Assembly (NCBI GenBank): GCA_036023115.1
Contig: JAYKKT010000091.1
Location: forward strand, 31,381,501 to 31,445,500
Direction: 5' to 3'
From: Brasenia schreberi
Taxonomy: Eukaryota > Streptophyta > Magnoliopsida > Nymphaeales > Cabombaceae
Length of the DNA stretch: 64,000 bases
Shown: positions 23,801 through 38,800 of the stretch, piece by piece
Layout: each line of letters opens with the position of its first letter
Numbering within the stretch: the stretch's first letter is position 1
Translations under genes and position numbers: made by a program
The notes under the pieces: model-generated
What the model saw: only the letters and a program-made list of their open reading frames with translations
What the model was told of the DNA's origin: nothing
Database searches by the model: none

Positions 23801-26800
23801 ATACATCGAGAGATGGAGATATATGATAATGCTCTTCACTTGATAGGTTTGCCTGTTGCAATTCGCAACCGCTCTACGATGCGTCCAAGGACATTGTTTA
23901 TTTTCATATTTAAGTTGCATCTTACATTACTGTGGATTATTATGTCTAATGTTTGTATTTTTTTTTTACAGATGTTTGGTGGAACAGGTTTGGAAGTGAT
24001 TGTCCAAACCTTAGAGATTTTGCAGTCAGAGTCTTAAGCCAAACCTGTAGTGCAACAGGTTGTGAAAGAAATTGGAGTGTTTTTGAACACATTCATATGA
24101 AAAAGCGCAACAGGTTGGAACACAAAAGGCTTAATGATTTGGTTTATATTCGTTGTAACATGCGCCTTCGTGAAAGGTAATGTTGTATTACTTTCAAATT
24201 TTTAATTCAATATTGTTTAACTTCAGTTTTCAATTGTTAATATTACTTACTAATTATTTATCTTTGTTTGTGTCGTAGGCAATTAAAAAAAGTAAATAGA
24301 GAAGAAAGTCAGTTCGATCCAATAAGTTTGGATAATTTTGATATATTAGAAGATTGGGTTATGGAAGACACTGAAGAAAATACCCTCCTAACAGAAGAAG
24401 ACGTTGCCTGGATTAATTTGGAAGGAGCGCAACAACATTATGGAGATGAAGAATTTGATTTTGAAGAAGAAGGTGTTGGCCTAACTGATAATGATGATGA
24501 GGATCTGCAACAAGGAGAAGATGAAGATTATTTAGTTGATGATCCTGATTACAATTTGTAAAATGTAACATTATATATAACTGTAGTGTACTGTAAACTA
24601 TGTCTGTATTTTATTTTTTGGAATCAAAATATGTAAATTTGGATGCAATTGTTCAATGTTGAATGCTCAATCTGTACTAAACTTACATTATATGAATTTA
24701 AAGCAATTACCATATTTTTCCTGATTTTTTCCTGATTTTTGTCGATTTTTTTTTTTATTTTTTACTAATTGTTATTGATTTTTAATTAATTTTTTTATTA
24801 TTTTAATATTAAAGTACGATACGATACGATACGCCCGTATCGTGGAGCCCAACGATACACGATACGATACGCGTCAGACAACACTGATTGAAAGAGTTTA
24901 TGAAGTGTGATTATTTTATGGAAATTACCTCCAAATAAATGTTGTAGATCTAATTTCTTTTCAAGGCATGGTAGACACCATAGTAGGTGTAGGTAAGGTC
25001 CCATGAATTATGGGGTAGGTTGAAAAATGGGTTGAAATTATGACTGAATAGATCACACTTGCATGACTGGTCCCAAGCCCGAATAAAGCAAGAGGATTGC
25101 ATTAGGCTTCTAATAGCCAACGAAAAACTTTGTTGGACTTATTTACCATAGATTCTACAAATTATGATAGGGCTTTGTCAAAACAAAGAATCCATGTAGC
25201 TGACCCCATCTAGGGAAAAGGTTTAGTTGTTGTTATAGTTGTTGTTGAGACCAATGAATTTAGAGAATCAATAAAGACTATGGGCTGTTTTCTTATGATG
25301 GATGGATAGATGGACAACATAGACCTTTATTTAATTTCTTGTATCATGATCAAAAGAGCCGTTACTTTTGAAATCATATGGCTTATCCAATATAGATAAA
25401 ATCGAAGAGAATCTATAATCTACTTCTCAAAAGTTGCGAGAAGTGGGGATTGATAATATAATTCAAATTTATTACTAAAAGTGCTGCAAATTATAGAGCA
25501 GTTGATAAGATGCTTAATAATCATCCATCTTTGGCATGAACCTTGTGTATCATATATTGCATCCACTTAGTGGGATAAATGAAATTAAGTAGACTATAAA
25601 TAATACAAATATACACTCTGTAAGAGGGTTTGGAAGGTGATTGATCCAAGATGGAGTTGAGAGGTCACATATGCATCATGATTTACATGCAATTAGTCTC
25701 CCCAGTGGGTGTTCTCTACTTGCTTTTCTCTCACTACTGAATGCAATAGACCTTGTGCAAGATGACTATGTAATTTATAGTTCATTTGGAGATTAGTGAG
25801 TACACCAACAATGTTGATTTTGACAAGCTGGTTTAGACACAATTCTAAACTCAAATGCATCCAAGTATGATTTGCTTTGTGAATTTATACTTTAACTTTA
25901 ATATTGTCCTCTAATTCTAAGCTCTTTGTTAACTTTGTGACTCTTATTCCATTCTAGATGAATGGCGAGTTCGATTTTATGTAGATGTATCAAACTTAAC
26001 AAGGTTTGCTCAATGTATATTAAACTAAGCTTGCAACTCAAGTGAACATGACATTGGTGCTTTTCAAACACATCACATGAAGATCAGAAACAGATTGAAG
26101 CATGGTACCTTTGTGATTTGGTTTTTATTGCATATAACATGATGCTAAGGCAAAAGTAAATAACCATATAATTTCAAATTTTCAACATTCATGGAACTCA
26201 ATATGACCTATATTCTTACTTATTTGTTTTACATATGACAACAATAACAACCAAGTCTTTTCCAGCACTAGGTAGGGTTGGCTACATAGATTCTTTGATG
26301 CTATATCATGTGATCTTATAACATATCACTAGTTATCTCCATAAAAGCCATATCATGTCTAATAGAATCTTTCCAATATTTCTACAATCTTTCTCTTCCT
26401 CTTTTAAAATGATTGTTATATAGTTCACTTACCTTCTTATTGGGTCTTCCTTGGTCTCCTTTCTACATTTCCAAACCATCCTAAACATCTCTCATCTTAT
26501 CTTCTATCGGTGTTATCCCAATTTTTTTCTAATAAGGATATGATATTTCCTTGTGTGGTTACATATTGATGCAGGTGAAGACCAGTCATTTCAGAATTAA
26601 GAAATCGTGGATTCCTAAAATGCAAACCAGAATAGATATTGCAGAAATCAATGTTTGGAAATTATTAACAGACGATAATAGATATTGCAGGAATCAATGT
26701 TTTAAAATTATTAATAGACCAAAATAGATATTATAGGGTTCAATGTCTAAAAGATATTAACAAACCAGCTGCAAAAACCAATGCCTGGAGAATATTAACG

Positions 26801-29800
26801 GACACAGCATAAATATTGCAAGTCTTTAGGATAGCCTATAATTGTTGGCTGCAAAAGACTTGACACCCTGTTCATTGCCTCAACTTGACTTGACAAGTGC
26901 TCGTTTTCAACTTTTAACATGGAGCAGCAAATTGAAGTAGTAAAGTGTTCAATCAATCAACAAACTGAAAATCTACAAGAATTCATGAGAAGGTTCGACC
27001 AATTATCTTCGATGATCTGAAACATCAAAGGGAGAGACCAAATGCCAAATTTAAATGTTGAAAGACACGAGGGCAAGGGTGTTATCATCAAAGAGCACAT
27101 CCTCATAGAAAACCCAACGAGCAAGCCCACCTAGGTCTTAAAGACGAAAATATAAACAACTACGAGGATAGGTGACCAGGAAATGGAAACCACTATGATC
27201 ATTATAAGCTTAAAGTTGATATCCCCATTTTTAATGGTGCAGTAGAGATAAACCATTTTTGGACTGGTTATATGAAGTCAAGAGTTTTTCTAGAAATTAT
27301 GAATATTAGCTCAAAAAAGAAGGTCCTTTTGTAGCCTACGAACTGAGCTTGGTGGCATCGATATCAAGAGGAATTGCGTAGCAAAGGCCAACCACAAATA
27401 CGAAGATAGCATCATTCGAAGACTCTCCTCAAAGGCATGTTTCTTCCTGCTGGTCACAAACATATTTTATTTCAGCAGTATCAAAGCTGTTTGCAGGGGA
27501 CTCGTTCAGTCTCTACAACAACAACAACTAAGCCTTTTCCCATACTAGATGGGGTCAGCTACATGGATTCTTTGTTTCCACATATCCCTATCGTGTGCCA
27601 TATTAGCAGTTAACTCCCAGTAAGCTAGATCATTCTTTATTGTTTCTTTCCAACACTTTTGTGGTTGTCCTCTAGCTCTTTTAATACTTTCCAAATTTAG
27701 TTTTTCATACCTTCTTAAAGGTTCTTCTTTTGATCTTCTTTCTATATGTCCAAACCATCTTAAACGATATTCTCTCATTTTATCCTCTATTGGTGCCACT
27801 CCTAATTTGTTTCTAATAACCTCATTATGTATACGGTCTTTTCTTGTATGACCACTCATCCATCTCAACATCTTCATTTCTGTCACAGACATCTTTTGTA
27901 CATGTTGATGATTAACTTCCCAACACTCAGAACCATAAAACATGAAAGGCCTAATTGTTGCTCTATAATATTTACAACTTTAATGGTATCTTCTTATAAA
28001 AAAAATACCTGATGCTCCTCTCCATTTTAACAAACCAGCATTAATTCTATGCGTAACATCTCCATAAATTCTTCATCACTATAAAAAATTGACCCTAGGA
28101 ATTTAAGACTTTCCTTTTGGGGGATGCAATGTGTGCTAATTTTAATTTCTATGTCCTCTGAGGTAACCAAATGATCAAACTTACATTTCATATATTTTGT
28201 CTTTGTTCTACTAAGTCGGAGGCCTTTGCTTTCTAATGTTTCTCTCCATAGTTCCAATTTTCTATTAACTTTTTCCTTAGACTCCTCCACTAATACAATG
28301 TCATCTGCAAATAACATACACCAAGGTACTTTATCTTGAATATGTTTTGTTAACTCATCAATCACCATTATAAATAAGTATGGACTTAAAGTTGATCCTT
28401 GATGTAACCCAATATTAACTTCAAAGAAGTATGTCATTCCTTCATGGGTCCTCACACATGTTTTTGCACCATCGTACATGTCTCTAATAAGGTTAATGTA
28501 TGTCAATAGAATACCTCTTTTTACCAAAGTTCTCCAAAGAACCTCCCTCGGTACCCTATCATAATCTTTTTCTAGATCAATAAATATCATGTGAAGGTCT
28601 TTCTTTTTTACTCTAAAATGTTCCATAAGACGTTCTAAAAGGAGAATCGCTTCAATAGTAGATCTGCCTGGCATGAATCCAAATTGGTTCTCTGTTGTAC
28701 TTGATACTTGTCTTAACCTACATTCAATAATTCTTTTCCATAATTTCATAGTATGGCTCATTAACTTATACCTCGATAATTCGCACAATTTTGAATGTCT
28801 CCCTTGTTCTTATATATGGGTATAAGTGTACTTGCTCTCCATTCTTCGGGCATCTTTTGGTTTTTCCATATTTCATTAAATAGTCTTGTGAGCCAAGTGA
28901 TTTTTTTTTCTCCTAGTATTTTCCAAACTTCTATAAGAATATTATCTGGTCCTACCGATTTGACTTCATATGTTTAAGTGCCTCTTTGACTTCATTCTTT
29001 TGAATACGTCGGTAGAAATTGTGGTTTATATACTTTTCTGATTTGGCTAACTCTCCTAAGCTAATACTAACATCTTTATTTTCATTAAAAAACTTATAAA
29101 AATAGTTTTTCCATCTATTTCTTATATTATCATTTGCCACTAGAATTTTTTCATCCTCGTCCTTAATGCATCTAACATAATTAAGAACTTTAGTTTTCTT
29201 ATCTCTAGCCCTAGCTATCCTAAAAACATCTCTTTCACCCTCTTTTGAGTTGAGTTTTTTATATAAATCCTCCCAAATTTTAGCTTTTACTTCACTCACG
29301 GCCTTTTTCGCTTCCTTCTTTGCTTTCTTATAAGCCTCTAAAGTTTCACTAATTTTCTTATTATAATGTAATTTGTAACATGCTCTCTTTAACTTGATTT
29401 TATTTTGCACTACTTCACTCCACCACCAAGCTTTTTTTTTTGTCGGTACACCTCCCTTAGATACACCTAACACATCTTTCGCCACTTTCCTAATATGTAT
29501 AGCCATATTGTTCCACATATCACAGGATGTACCAACATAATTCCAAACATCTCCTTGAAGGACTTTCTGTTTAAATATATCTTCTTTCTCGCTTTTGAGG
29601 TTCCACCATTTAGTATGAATACCTCGATGCACTCTTTTCTTCATTCTCCATTTTTTTATTTGTAAATCCATAACTAAAGTCGATGTTGGGTGGTTAAGAA
29701 TTCTCCTGGAATTACCTTGCAATCTTTACAACACGCTCTTTCTTTTTTTTCTACAAATAAAGTAATCAATTTGTGTTTGTGATAAGCCACTCTTATAAGT

Positions 29801-32800
29801 AATTAAATGTTCATATCGTTTTTTGAAGATTGTATTGACTATAAAGAGATAAAATGCCATAGCAAAAATTTAAAATCTCCCTACCTTCCTTATTTATATC
29901 CCCAAAACCAAAGTTTTCATGAATCCCTTGATATCCTAATGCCTCTTTACCGACATGTCCATTTAAGTCTCCTCCTAAACAAATCATCTCCCTTTGTGGA
30001 ATCTTTTGAATCACCTTATCTAACTCTTCCCAAAAAGCTGTCTTTATACTATCTTCTAGTCCTACTTGGGGTGCGTAAGCACAAACTATATTCAAAACCT
30101 ATGCTCCTAACACTAATTTCAACATCATCATTCGGTCACCATATTGTTATATGTCTACTGCACTATCCTTTAAATCTTTATTTATGATAATACCAACTCT
30201 GCGTCGAGCATTTTCTTTACCTGAGTACCATAATTTAAAACCTATATCCTCTATCTCCTTTCCTTTTTCTCCAACCCATTTTGTCTCTTGTAAACATAGA
30301 ATATGAATCTTTCTCTGAATCATAGTATCTACAACCTCCATTAGCTTATCGGATAATGTTCCGATATTCCAAGAACCAATACGAATAATTTACCCGATAA
30401 TGTACCATAATCTATCTCCTTGCTACTGGTTGGTCTTAAGTCTCTATTGTCAGTTAAAGGAGACCAAAGACCAACCAGTAGCAAGGTATACTATAGGTCT
30501 AAATGATAACATTCAAAATCGCTATCCATGCAGGCCATATGGACAATCAACCAAGCTCAGAACCTAGCATTAAGGGCTGAAAGGATCCTACGGGAAAAGA
30601 AGACCTTAAAATCCAATAACCTTTCGAGAGATGAAAGTATATTCAAGGAATCTATCCCTACTACTTAAGACATTTTGAAGCATAACAAAGACCAAGGGGC
30701 TAAACAAAGAAGTTTGAAAGTAGAGAAAAGTCTAGAGCACCTAAAGGAATTCACTGTTTCAAGTGCCAAGAGCTAGGGCATCCCTCGAGCGATTACCCAA
30801 AATAAAAGTTTCCTAATATCACAAAACCAGCCCATGATGAGGATCAAGACATAAATGAAGACGAACCAGCTCTAGACTCTGATGTATGTGAAGAAGATGG
30901 AGAAGAAGTGGCTTGTATGGTCAAAAGGCATGTGTTCTCTCTAATTCAAATTGTTGAATCACAAAGGAAGAGGATCTTTGAAGGAAAGTGCTTTGTTGCA
31001 GGGAAGGCATGTAAGTTAGTTATTGATAGTTGTAGCTGCAAAAATCTGGTTTCTCAGTCTTGTGGAGCATTTAAAGCTCTCAACCCAGCCCCATCCTAAT
31101 CCTTATGATATTGGCTGAATCAAGAAAGGTCCCAACATAAAAATTATCATGCAATGTAAGCTGCACTTTTCCTTGGAAAGTATTATAGGTCGACCGTGAT
31201 ATGCGATGTGGTGAAAATGGATGCTTGCTACATCCTACCTCCCATGGCAGTATCATGTAGATGCAACACATTGAGGAAGAGACAACTCTTATTCATTTAC
31301 TTAGGAATGTCAAAATATTGTAATCTTACCTAACCAACCAAGAGAAAACACTCTTAAATAAGCACAAAAGACACTATTTACTACGGCAAATACCACACAC
31401 GAATTCGAAGAAAACATGATAAAAGCAAATGCTTGAACCATCCTGATAATCAAGGGTGTTGAACAGTAAGAAACCACTATTCCAGCTAAGGTATGCAATT
31501 TACTTTCTACCTCCCATGACACTACAATAAAAGCACAAAAGACACTATTTACTACAGCAAATACCACACACGAATTCGAAGAAAACATGATAAAAGCAAA
31601 TGCTTGAACCATCCTGATAATCAAGGGTGTTGAACAGTAAGAAACCACTATTCCAGCTAAGGTATGCAGTTTACTTTCTACCTCCCATGACAGTATGATA
31701 TGCAACACATCGAAGAAGAGACAACTCTTATTCATTTACTTGGAAACATCAAAAGATTGTAATCTTACCTAACCAACCAGGAGGAAACACTCTCAAAGAA
31801 TAAAAAAAGACACTATTTACTACGGTAAATACCACACATGAATTTGAGAAAAACATGATAAAAGCAAATGCTTGCACCATCCTGATAATCAAGAGTGCTG
31901 AACAGTCAGAAACCACCACTATTCCAGCTAAGGTTATGCATTTACTTTCTTAATATAGTGATCTTTTTGGAGATCCAGCCAACTTGCCACCTATGCGAAA
32001 TATTCAGCATTGAATCAACTTACCGCACTATAGGATTAGTCCAAAGGAGCATCTCATTCTAACCAAGAAAGTGGAGAACTACTTGTTTATGGTCATATTC
32101 AGGAATGCATTAGTCTTGGTGAGTACCCGCCTTACTCGAAAGAAAGACGGAATTTGAAGAATGTGTGGATAGTCGAGCCATAAACAAGATCACCATCATG
32201 TATCGTTTCCCCATTCTTCGCCTTGATGACATGTTGGATCAACTCAACGGTGTTAGGTTGTTCACAAAGCTAAACCTTAGAAGTGGCTACCACAAGATTC
32301 CGATCACGTTAGGAGATGAAAGGAAGATTGCTTAAAACTAAAGATGATTTGTTTGAATGGTTAGTGATGTCCTATCCAATGCTCCTAGCATGTTCATGCG
32401 CATAATCAGGTACTTCGACCCTTTGTCTCTCAATTTGTGATCGTATATTTTGATGACATACTGATTTATAATAAGGATGTGACTAAACACCTTAAGCACA
32501 TCACAACGGTGTTTTCCATATTAAGGAAGAATGAGTTGTAATGTAAACTAAAAGAAGTATGTTTTTATGCAAACTCGATTGATATTTTTGGCTTTTGTTA
32601 TTAGTAGTGAAGGAGTTCATGTAGATGAAGCAAAGGTGAACTTTATTCGAGAATGCGCAACTCCCAAATTTGTTATTCACGTAAGAAGTTTTTACGGACT
32701 AGCAACCTTTTATCGTTGGTTTATCAAGGACTTCAACACTATATTATGGTGTCAATAATTGATTATATCAAGCAAGGAAAATTTCATTGGAGTACAACAA

Positions 32801-35800
32801 TAGAAAGTTTCGACCTAATAAAAGAAAAGCTTTGTACTGCCCCAGTTCTAGCACTACCTGATTTCAATAAAACATTTGAACTAGAATGTGATGCGAGCAT
32901 TGTGGGAATCAAATCTATATTATCTCAAGAATGGCGACCTATTGCTTTTTTAGCGAGAAATTAAGTAAAACACGATAAAAGTGGAGTACATACCAACAAG
33001 AGTTGTATAATGAAATGTTGTAAAAATCATATTGTATTGTATAATATGATTTTATCATGTATCGTATACAGTACGATACAGGCACATGTATCGCAATAAG
33101 CGATTTATCGTGTCGTATCGTACGAGTCGATGCTGATTTTTTTAGGTATAAATTTCGAGAATGTGAAGTCGAGAAAATTGTTTCTGCTTCTTCCCAAACC
33201 CTTTTTCAAATCATCCCCTTGCTACCAAATCCTTTTCTTATCCTTATTGTTGTTGATTTCGTAATTTATTCACAAGATTCTCAAGTGTTTTACACAATCT
33301 AACTCTCTCTATCTATAAGGCTTTTGTCAAATCCATAGTATAGCCCTTTCTTTTTGCATTTTACCCGATTTTTCACTTAAAAAATTTAGGGTTTTTATAA
33401 ATTACGTGATTCTTAACATCTAAAAGGTCTTTTTTTGTTGATTATTCACTCTTGTCTTAGTGGCTTCCGATCATGTCGATCCATCGTGAAAATATTGCAC
33501 CCTGGTGTACGAAGATAATTTTCTTGTGAATAAGTACATGTTTTATAATGCAGTAAAGCATGGTGGTATTTCTCGTATGAAACACCACCTTGCAGGAACT
33601 AAGAAGGATGCTAGTGCTTGTCATCAGGTTCCCAAAGCAGTGAAGTACGAGATTGAGTAGCAATTGAAAGCTTCGAGGGAGAAGAAGAGATTAAGGGTGA
33701 GAGGGTAGAAATATGTGGTTAGGATATGTCACAACAATTTAAAGATGCTTCTGAAGGGATATATGGTGATGAATTTTATGGTGCAAATGAGATAAGAGAA
33801 GAGAAGGCTGAAGAGGGGAGGAGTATTTACTCTTGTTCCACTGCAAAAGCTCTTACTCGCCTAATGCCTATTAGGGATACTATAGGAGGAGCCAGAGTTA
33901 GAGTAAGGTAGTGGGATACCTTCGTTTTTCTTCCCACGTACGAATCATTCGCTTTAAAATGAGGTAATTGAGAAAGTATATTTCAAGTGTGCTAATGTTT
34001 TTTTTATGAAAATTACCTTGCTTTCAATATTGCAAACTCATTTACTTTTCAAAGTATGACAAATGCTATTGCCATTGTGGGAATCGGGTTATAAAGTCCC
34101 TACTTATCATGCTTTGAGGGATACATTACTGCAAAAATGGGTTGATATAAGTGTTGTTCAACGCGTATTGTATCGTGTATCATTTTGGTACACGATACGA
34201 TACGTACCATATTGTATCGTTATGTATTATACTTTAATACTAAAAATTGGTAAAAATAAAAAAAATGAAAAAATCATATATTTACAAAGAATTCATATAA
34301 TGCAAAAGTTTAATACATTTTTATCATTCACCATTCAACAATTAAAAAAGAATTACATATTTTGAAGCAAAAAATGAAAACATTTACACATTGTAATTAG
34401 GATCATCAACTAAATAATCTTATCTTCTCCTTGTTGAAGATCCTCATCACCTTCTGCTTCAAAATCAAAATCTTCATCTCCCTTGATGATGGTGTGCTCC
34501 TTCCAAATTAATCTATGCAATATCTTCTTCACTTAGGAGTGCATTTGGTTCATTATCTTCTATAATTCACCATTCTAATATATCAAAATTATCCAAACTT
34601 AATGAATCAAATTGGTTTTCTTCTCTATTTAACTTTTTTAATTGCCTGTAAGAATGAAAGATTAAAAAATACATATTTTGAAGCATAATCCTTAGAAAAA
34701 AATACACTTTTCATAATTGAAAAAAATACATTTACACATTGTAATTAGGATCATCAGCTAAATAATCTTTATCTTCTCCTTGCTGAAGATCCTCACCACC
34801 TTCTCCTTCAAGATCAAAATATTCATCCCCTTGATATAGTTGAACTCCTTCCACATTAATCCATGCAATGTCTTCTTCGGTTAAGAATGCATTTACTTCA
34901 TTATATTTTATAATTCATTTCTCTAATATATCAAAATTATCAAAACTTATTGGATCAAATTGGTTTTCTTCCCTAACTTTTTTAATTGCCTACAAGAAAG
35001 AAAGACAAGTAATCAGTAAATAATATTAACAATTAAAGTTAAATAAAATATTGAATTGAATGTTTAAGTAATAACTAATAAAAGATTATCTCCATCGGTA
35101 TCGCATGTTATAACGGATGAGAACTAAGTCATTCAGTCGCTTATATTTCAACCTGTTGTGCTTTTTTGTTTTGGATGTGTTTAAAGACACTTCAATTCCT
35201 TTCACACCCCATTAGAACTCTTAGTGCAAAATCTCTAAGGATTAGGCAATTACTTCCAAATCTATTCCACCAAATATTTTAAAATAGAAAAAGACAAACA
35301 TCAGATACTTAATCCATAATAAATATAAGATTTAAGAAACTTAAATACGAAGATAAACAGTTTACCTGAACGCATATTAATGCGATTACGAATTACTATA
35401 GGCAAATCCATAAGTAAAGAGTATTATCGTAGATCTCTATCTCTCGAATGTGACTAGGTATTATGTGACTAGGTATTATCATAAGTAAATACTCAAAGTC
35501 AAACATAATACCTACTCTCATAAGAAACTAATTTATCTATATAATCAATGATACCTTGGTTTACCTTATCGTCCCTTATAAAGCTTGTTGAATACCTAAA
35601 TGCTGGATTTAAGTAATAAGTTGTTGCATCAATAGGCTGATACAATTGTTTGTTTCATCTGTTATCTATAATATTCCATACGAGTACTAATCCCTCTTTC
35701 TTTCATTGAAATTACTTTTAATGGCTTCTTTTGCCGTCTCCTCGCTATCAACCGATCTCAAAATCTTCACTAAAGGACATGTAATCATAAAAAGTCTAAT

Positions 35801-38800
35801 ACATGCATTCCAATGCTTATACATGTATCTGAAATCTCATTTAACTTTTTGTTTTCTCTATTTTGAGGTAACTCTACAAATTGTTGTCACTCATCTGAGG
35901 AGAACATTCTCCTCGAAGGCTTGCTTTTGTCCCACAATGTTTTGTATAGATAAGAAATTAATTGTAAATCGAGTTGCAGCTGTACGAAGGATCTCTGCAC
36001 CATCTGTATATCTCCTCATCATACATAATAGAATTCTTTGTAATTATCATATTTTTTAAGTTTTTTCAAAATTTTTAGAATTTTTACCAATTTTTAGTAT
36101 TAAATTACGATACGATACGATACGTATCGTGGACCAAAATGACACACAATACGCATCGAACAATACTAGTTTCAAATGTTATTCAATTCATTACTGATAA
36201 TGCGACAAATTTTAGACCAACTAGTAAATGCATGAGACAAACCATTCATCCTTAAGTATGGACTCCATGTGTTGCACATTCTATAGACTTAATGCTTAAG
36301 ATTTGAGTTCAATGGATAAAATAAGAGGGACTATAGACGCATGCAAAAATGTCATAAAGTTTATTTATAATCATTCTTCTGTATTGCATTTAATGTGAAT
36401 CCATACAAGATATGAATCCATACAAGTGGAAGGGAATTGATTAGTCCTTCGTTGACAAGATTAGCTATAAATATCATTACTATGCAAAATCTTGTCATAT
36501 AGAAAAATGCATTGAAAAAAATGTTTGTATCTGATGAATCAGACACTATTAGTTGGTCTAGAAAGAGGGAAGGGATTGTTGTGCTAGATGTTTTCAATAT
36601 TGATTATCTTTAGGATGATGTGATAAAGATGGTGGACAGTGAAGTTAGGCCTCTTATGTCTTATATATATGATGCTATGGATAAAGCAAGACTGAAAATA
36701 CAAGCAAACCTTAACCACAAGCGGTCACTTCTAAAAAATATTTAGAAGATAATTGATGCATGCTGAAACCGTCAAATGCATTATGATTTGCATAGTGTTG
36801 TATATTTCTTTAACTCTTCTGTTCAATTTTTTCCAAACTTTTTAGAGGACGAAGAAGTAAAAAGGGTATATTGAATACAATTGACCATGTACAAGATTCG
36901 TCTACTCGTTGCAATATCCATTTAGAGTTAAGCAAGTATATACAGATTTTAGAAGGCTAATTACAATCCAAATTCGCTCTCAAATGTGACTAGGTATTAT
37001 GTGTTTTTATTGATATTCATTTAAGTTATCAATTGATTGACTTTGAGTGTTTCTTATTAATCATTATCATGTTTTATTTCATATGAATGATGGGCTTGCT
37101 TTTGTGTAAATGCATCAAACTTGACAAGGTTTGTTCAACGTATATAGAGTCAAACATGCATTTCGAGTAGGTGCGAGAGAAATTAGAGCTTTTTCGAACG
37201 CATTCACACGAAAAAGAGAAACAGACTAGAGAATGCTCGATTACGTGATTTAGTATACATTGCATACAATATGAAGTTATGGTAAAGGTAACAATTTTTA
37301 AAATATGTATTATTGCAACTGAAGCTAGTCAAGATTCGTATTGGTCCTTGAAATATCAGAACATTGTCTGATAAACTAATGGAGGTGATGGATACTATGA
37401 TTCAGAGAAAGATTTATATCCTATGTTTAAAAGAGACAAAGTGAATTGGAGAAAAAGCAAAGGAGAATGAGGATAAAGGTTTTAAATTATGGTACTAAGG
37501 AAAAGAAAAAGCTTGAAACAGAGTTGATATTATTATAAATAAAGGTTTAAAAGATAGTGTAGTAGACATACAACGATATGGTGACCGAATCATGACGTTG
37601 AAATTAGTCATAGGAGTAAAGGTTTTGAATATAGTTTGTACTTATGCACCCTAAGTAGGACTAGAAGATAGTATAAAGATGACTTTTGGGGAGGAGTTAG
37701 ATGATTCAAAAAATCCCACATGATTTCCTTAGGAGGAGACTTAAATGGACATGTCGATAAAGAAGCATTAGGATATCAAGGTATTCATGAAAACTTTAGT
37801 TTTGGGGATATAAATGAGGAAGGTAAGGAGATTTTAAATTTTGCTATGGCATTTGATAACTTTATAGTCAATACAATCTTTAAAAAACAAAATGAACATT
37901 TAATTACTTATAAGAGTGGCTTATCACAAACACAAATTGATTATTTTGTTTATAGGAAAAAAGAAATATTATGTTGTAAAGATTGCAAGGTAATTCTAGA
38001 AAAAAGTTTAACCACCCAACATCGACTTTTAGTTATGGATTTAGAGGTGAAAAGTGGACAAAAAAGAAAAGAGTGCATCTAGAGTTGTTCAGATTAAATG
38101 GTGGAACCTAAAAAGCAAGAAAGAAGGTATATTTAAACAAAAAGTCCTTCAAGGAGATGATTGGAGTTATGTTGGAATACCTTATGATATGTGGAACAAT
38201 ATAGCTATACATTTTAGGAAAGTGGCGAAAGACGTGTTAGGTGAATCTAAGGGAGGTGTACTTGCATAAAAAGAAGCTTGGTGGTGGAGTTAAGTGGTGC
38301 AAAATAAAATCAAGCAAAGAGGGCATGTTACAAATTACACTATGCTAAGACTAGTAATTACACTATGCTAAGACTAGTGAAACTTTAGAGGCAAAGAAAG
38401 AAGCGAAAAAAGCCATCAGTGAAGAAAAAACTAAAATTTGAGAGGATTTATATAAAAAGCTCAACTCAAAAGAGGGTAAAAAAGATATTTTTAAGATAGC
38501 TAGAGCTAGAAATAAGAAAACTAAGGATCTTAGTGTTGTTAGATGCATCAAACATGAGGATAAGAAAATTCTAGTGATAAATGATATAAAAATAAATGAA
38601 AAAACTATTTTTATAAGTTTTTTAATGAAAATAAAGATGTTAGTATTAACTTAGGAGAGTTGGCTAAATCATAAAATTATATAAACCACAATTTCTATCG
38701 ACATATTCAAAAGAATCAAGTCAAATAGGCTTTTAAACATATGAAGGATGGTAAATCTGTAGGACCATATAATATTCCTATAAAGTTTGGAAAATCCTAG

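Larger units (their letters stand above)
20401..24886 (+). mobile_element. hAT DNA transposon hAT-A (4486 bp)
   Basis: Terminal inverted repeats are CAGTGTTGTCCG (left) and CAGTGTTGTCTGACGCG (right, reverse strand). Flanks are a perfect 8-bp target duplication ATTGAAAG (20393-20400 and 24887-24894), the hAT signature. The first ~110 bp and last ~70 bp contain many CGTATCG/CGATACG words. The interior encodes a BED/DUF659/hAT-dimer transposase and also contains a second, inverted short element at 20846-21986. Confidence 0.93.

Noticed and set aside
31310..31735. 141-codon minus-strand frame with an internal protein repeat
   Set aside because: The repeat comes from the 172-bp DNA duplication in G2, and the plus strand carries the recognisable element sequence.
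37720..38269. A host endonuclease-like gene (GGDLNGHV...)
   Set aside because: It is the endonuclease part of RTE2, collinear with RTE1 and broken further on.
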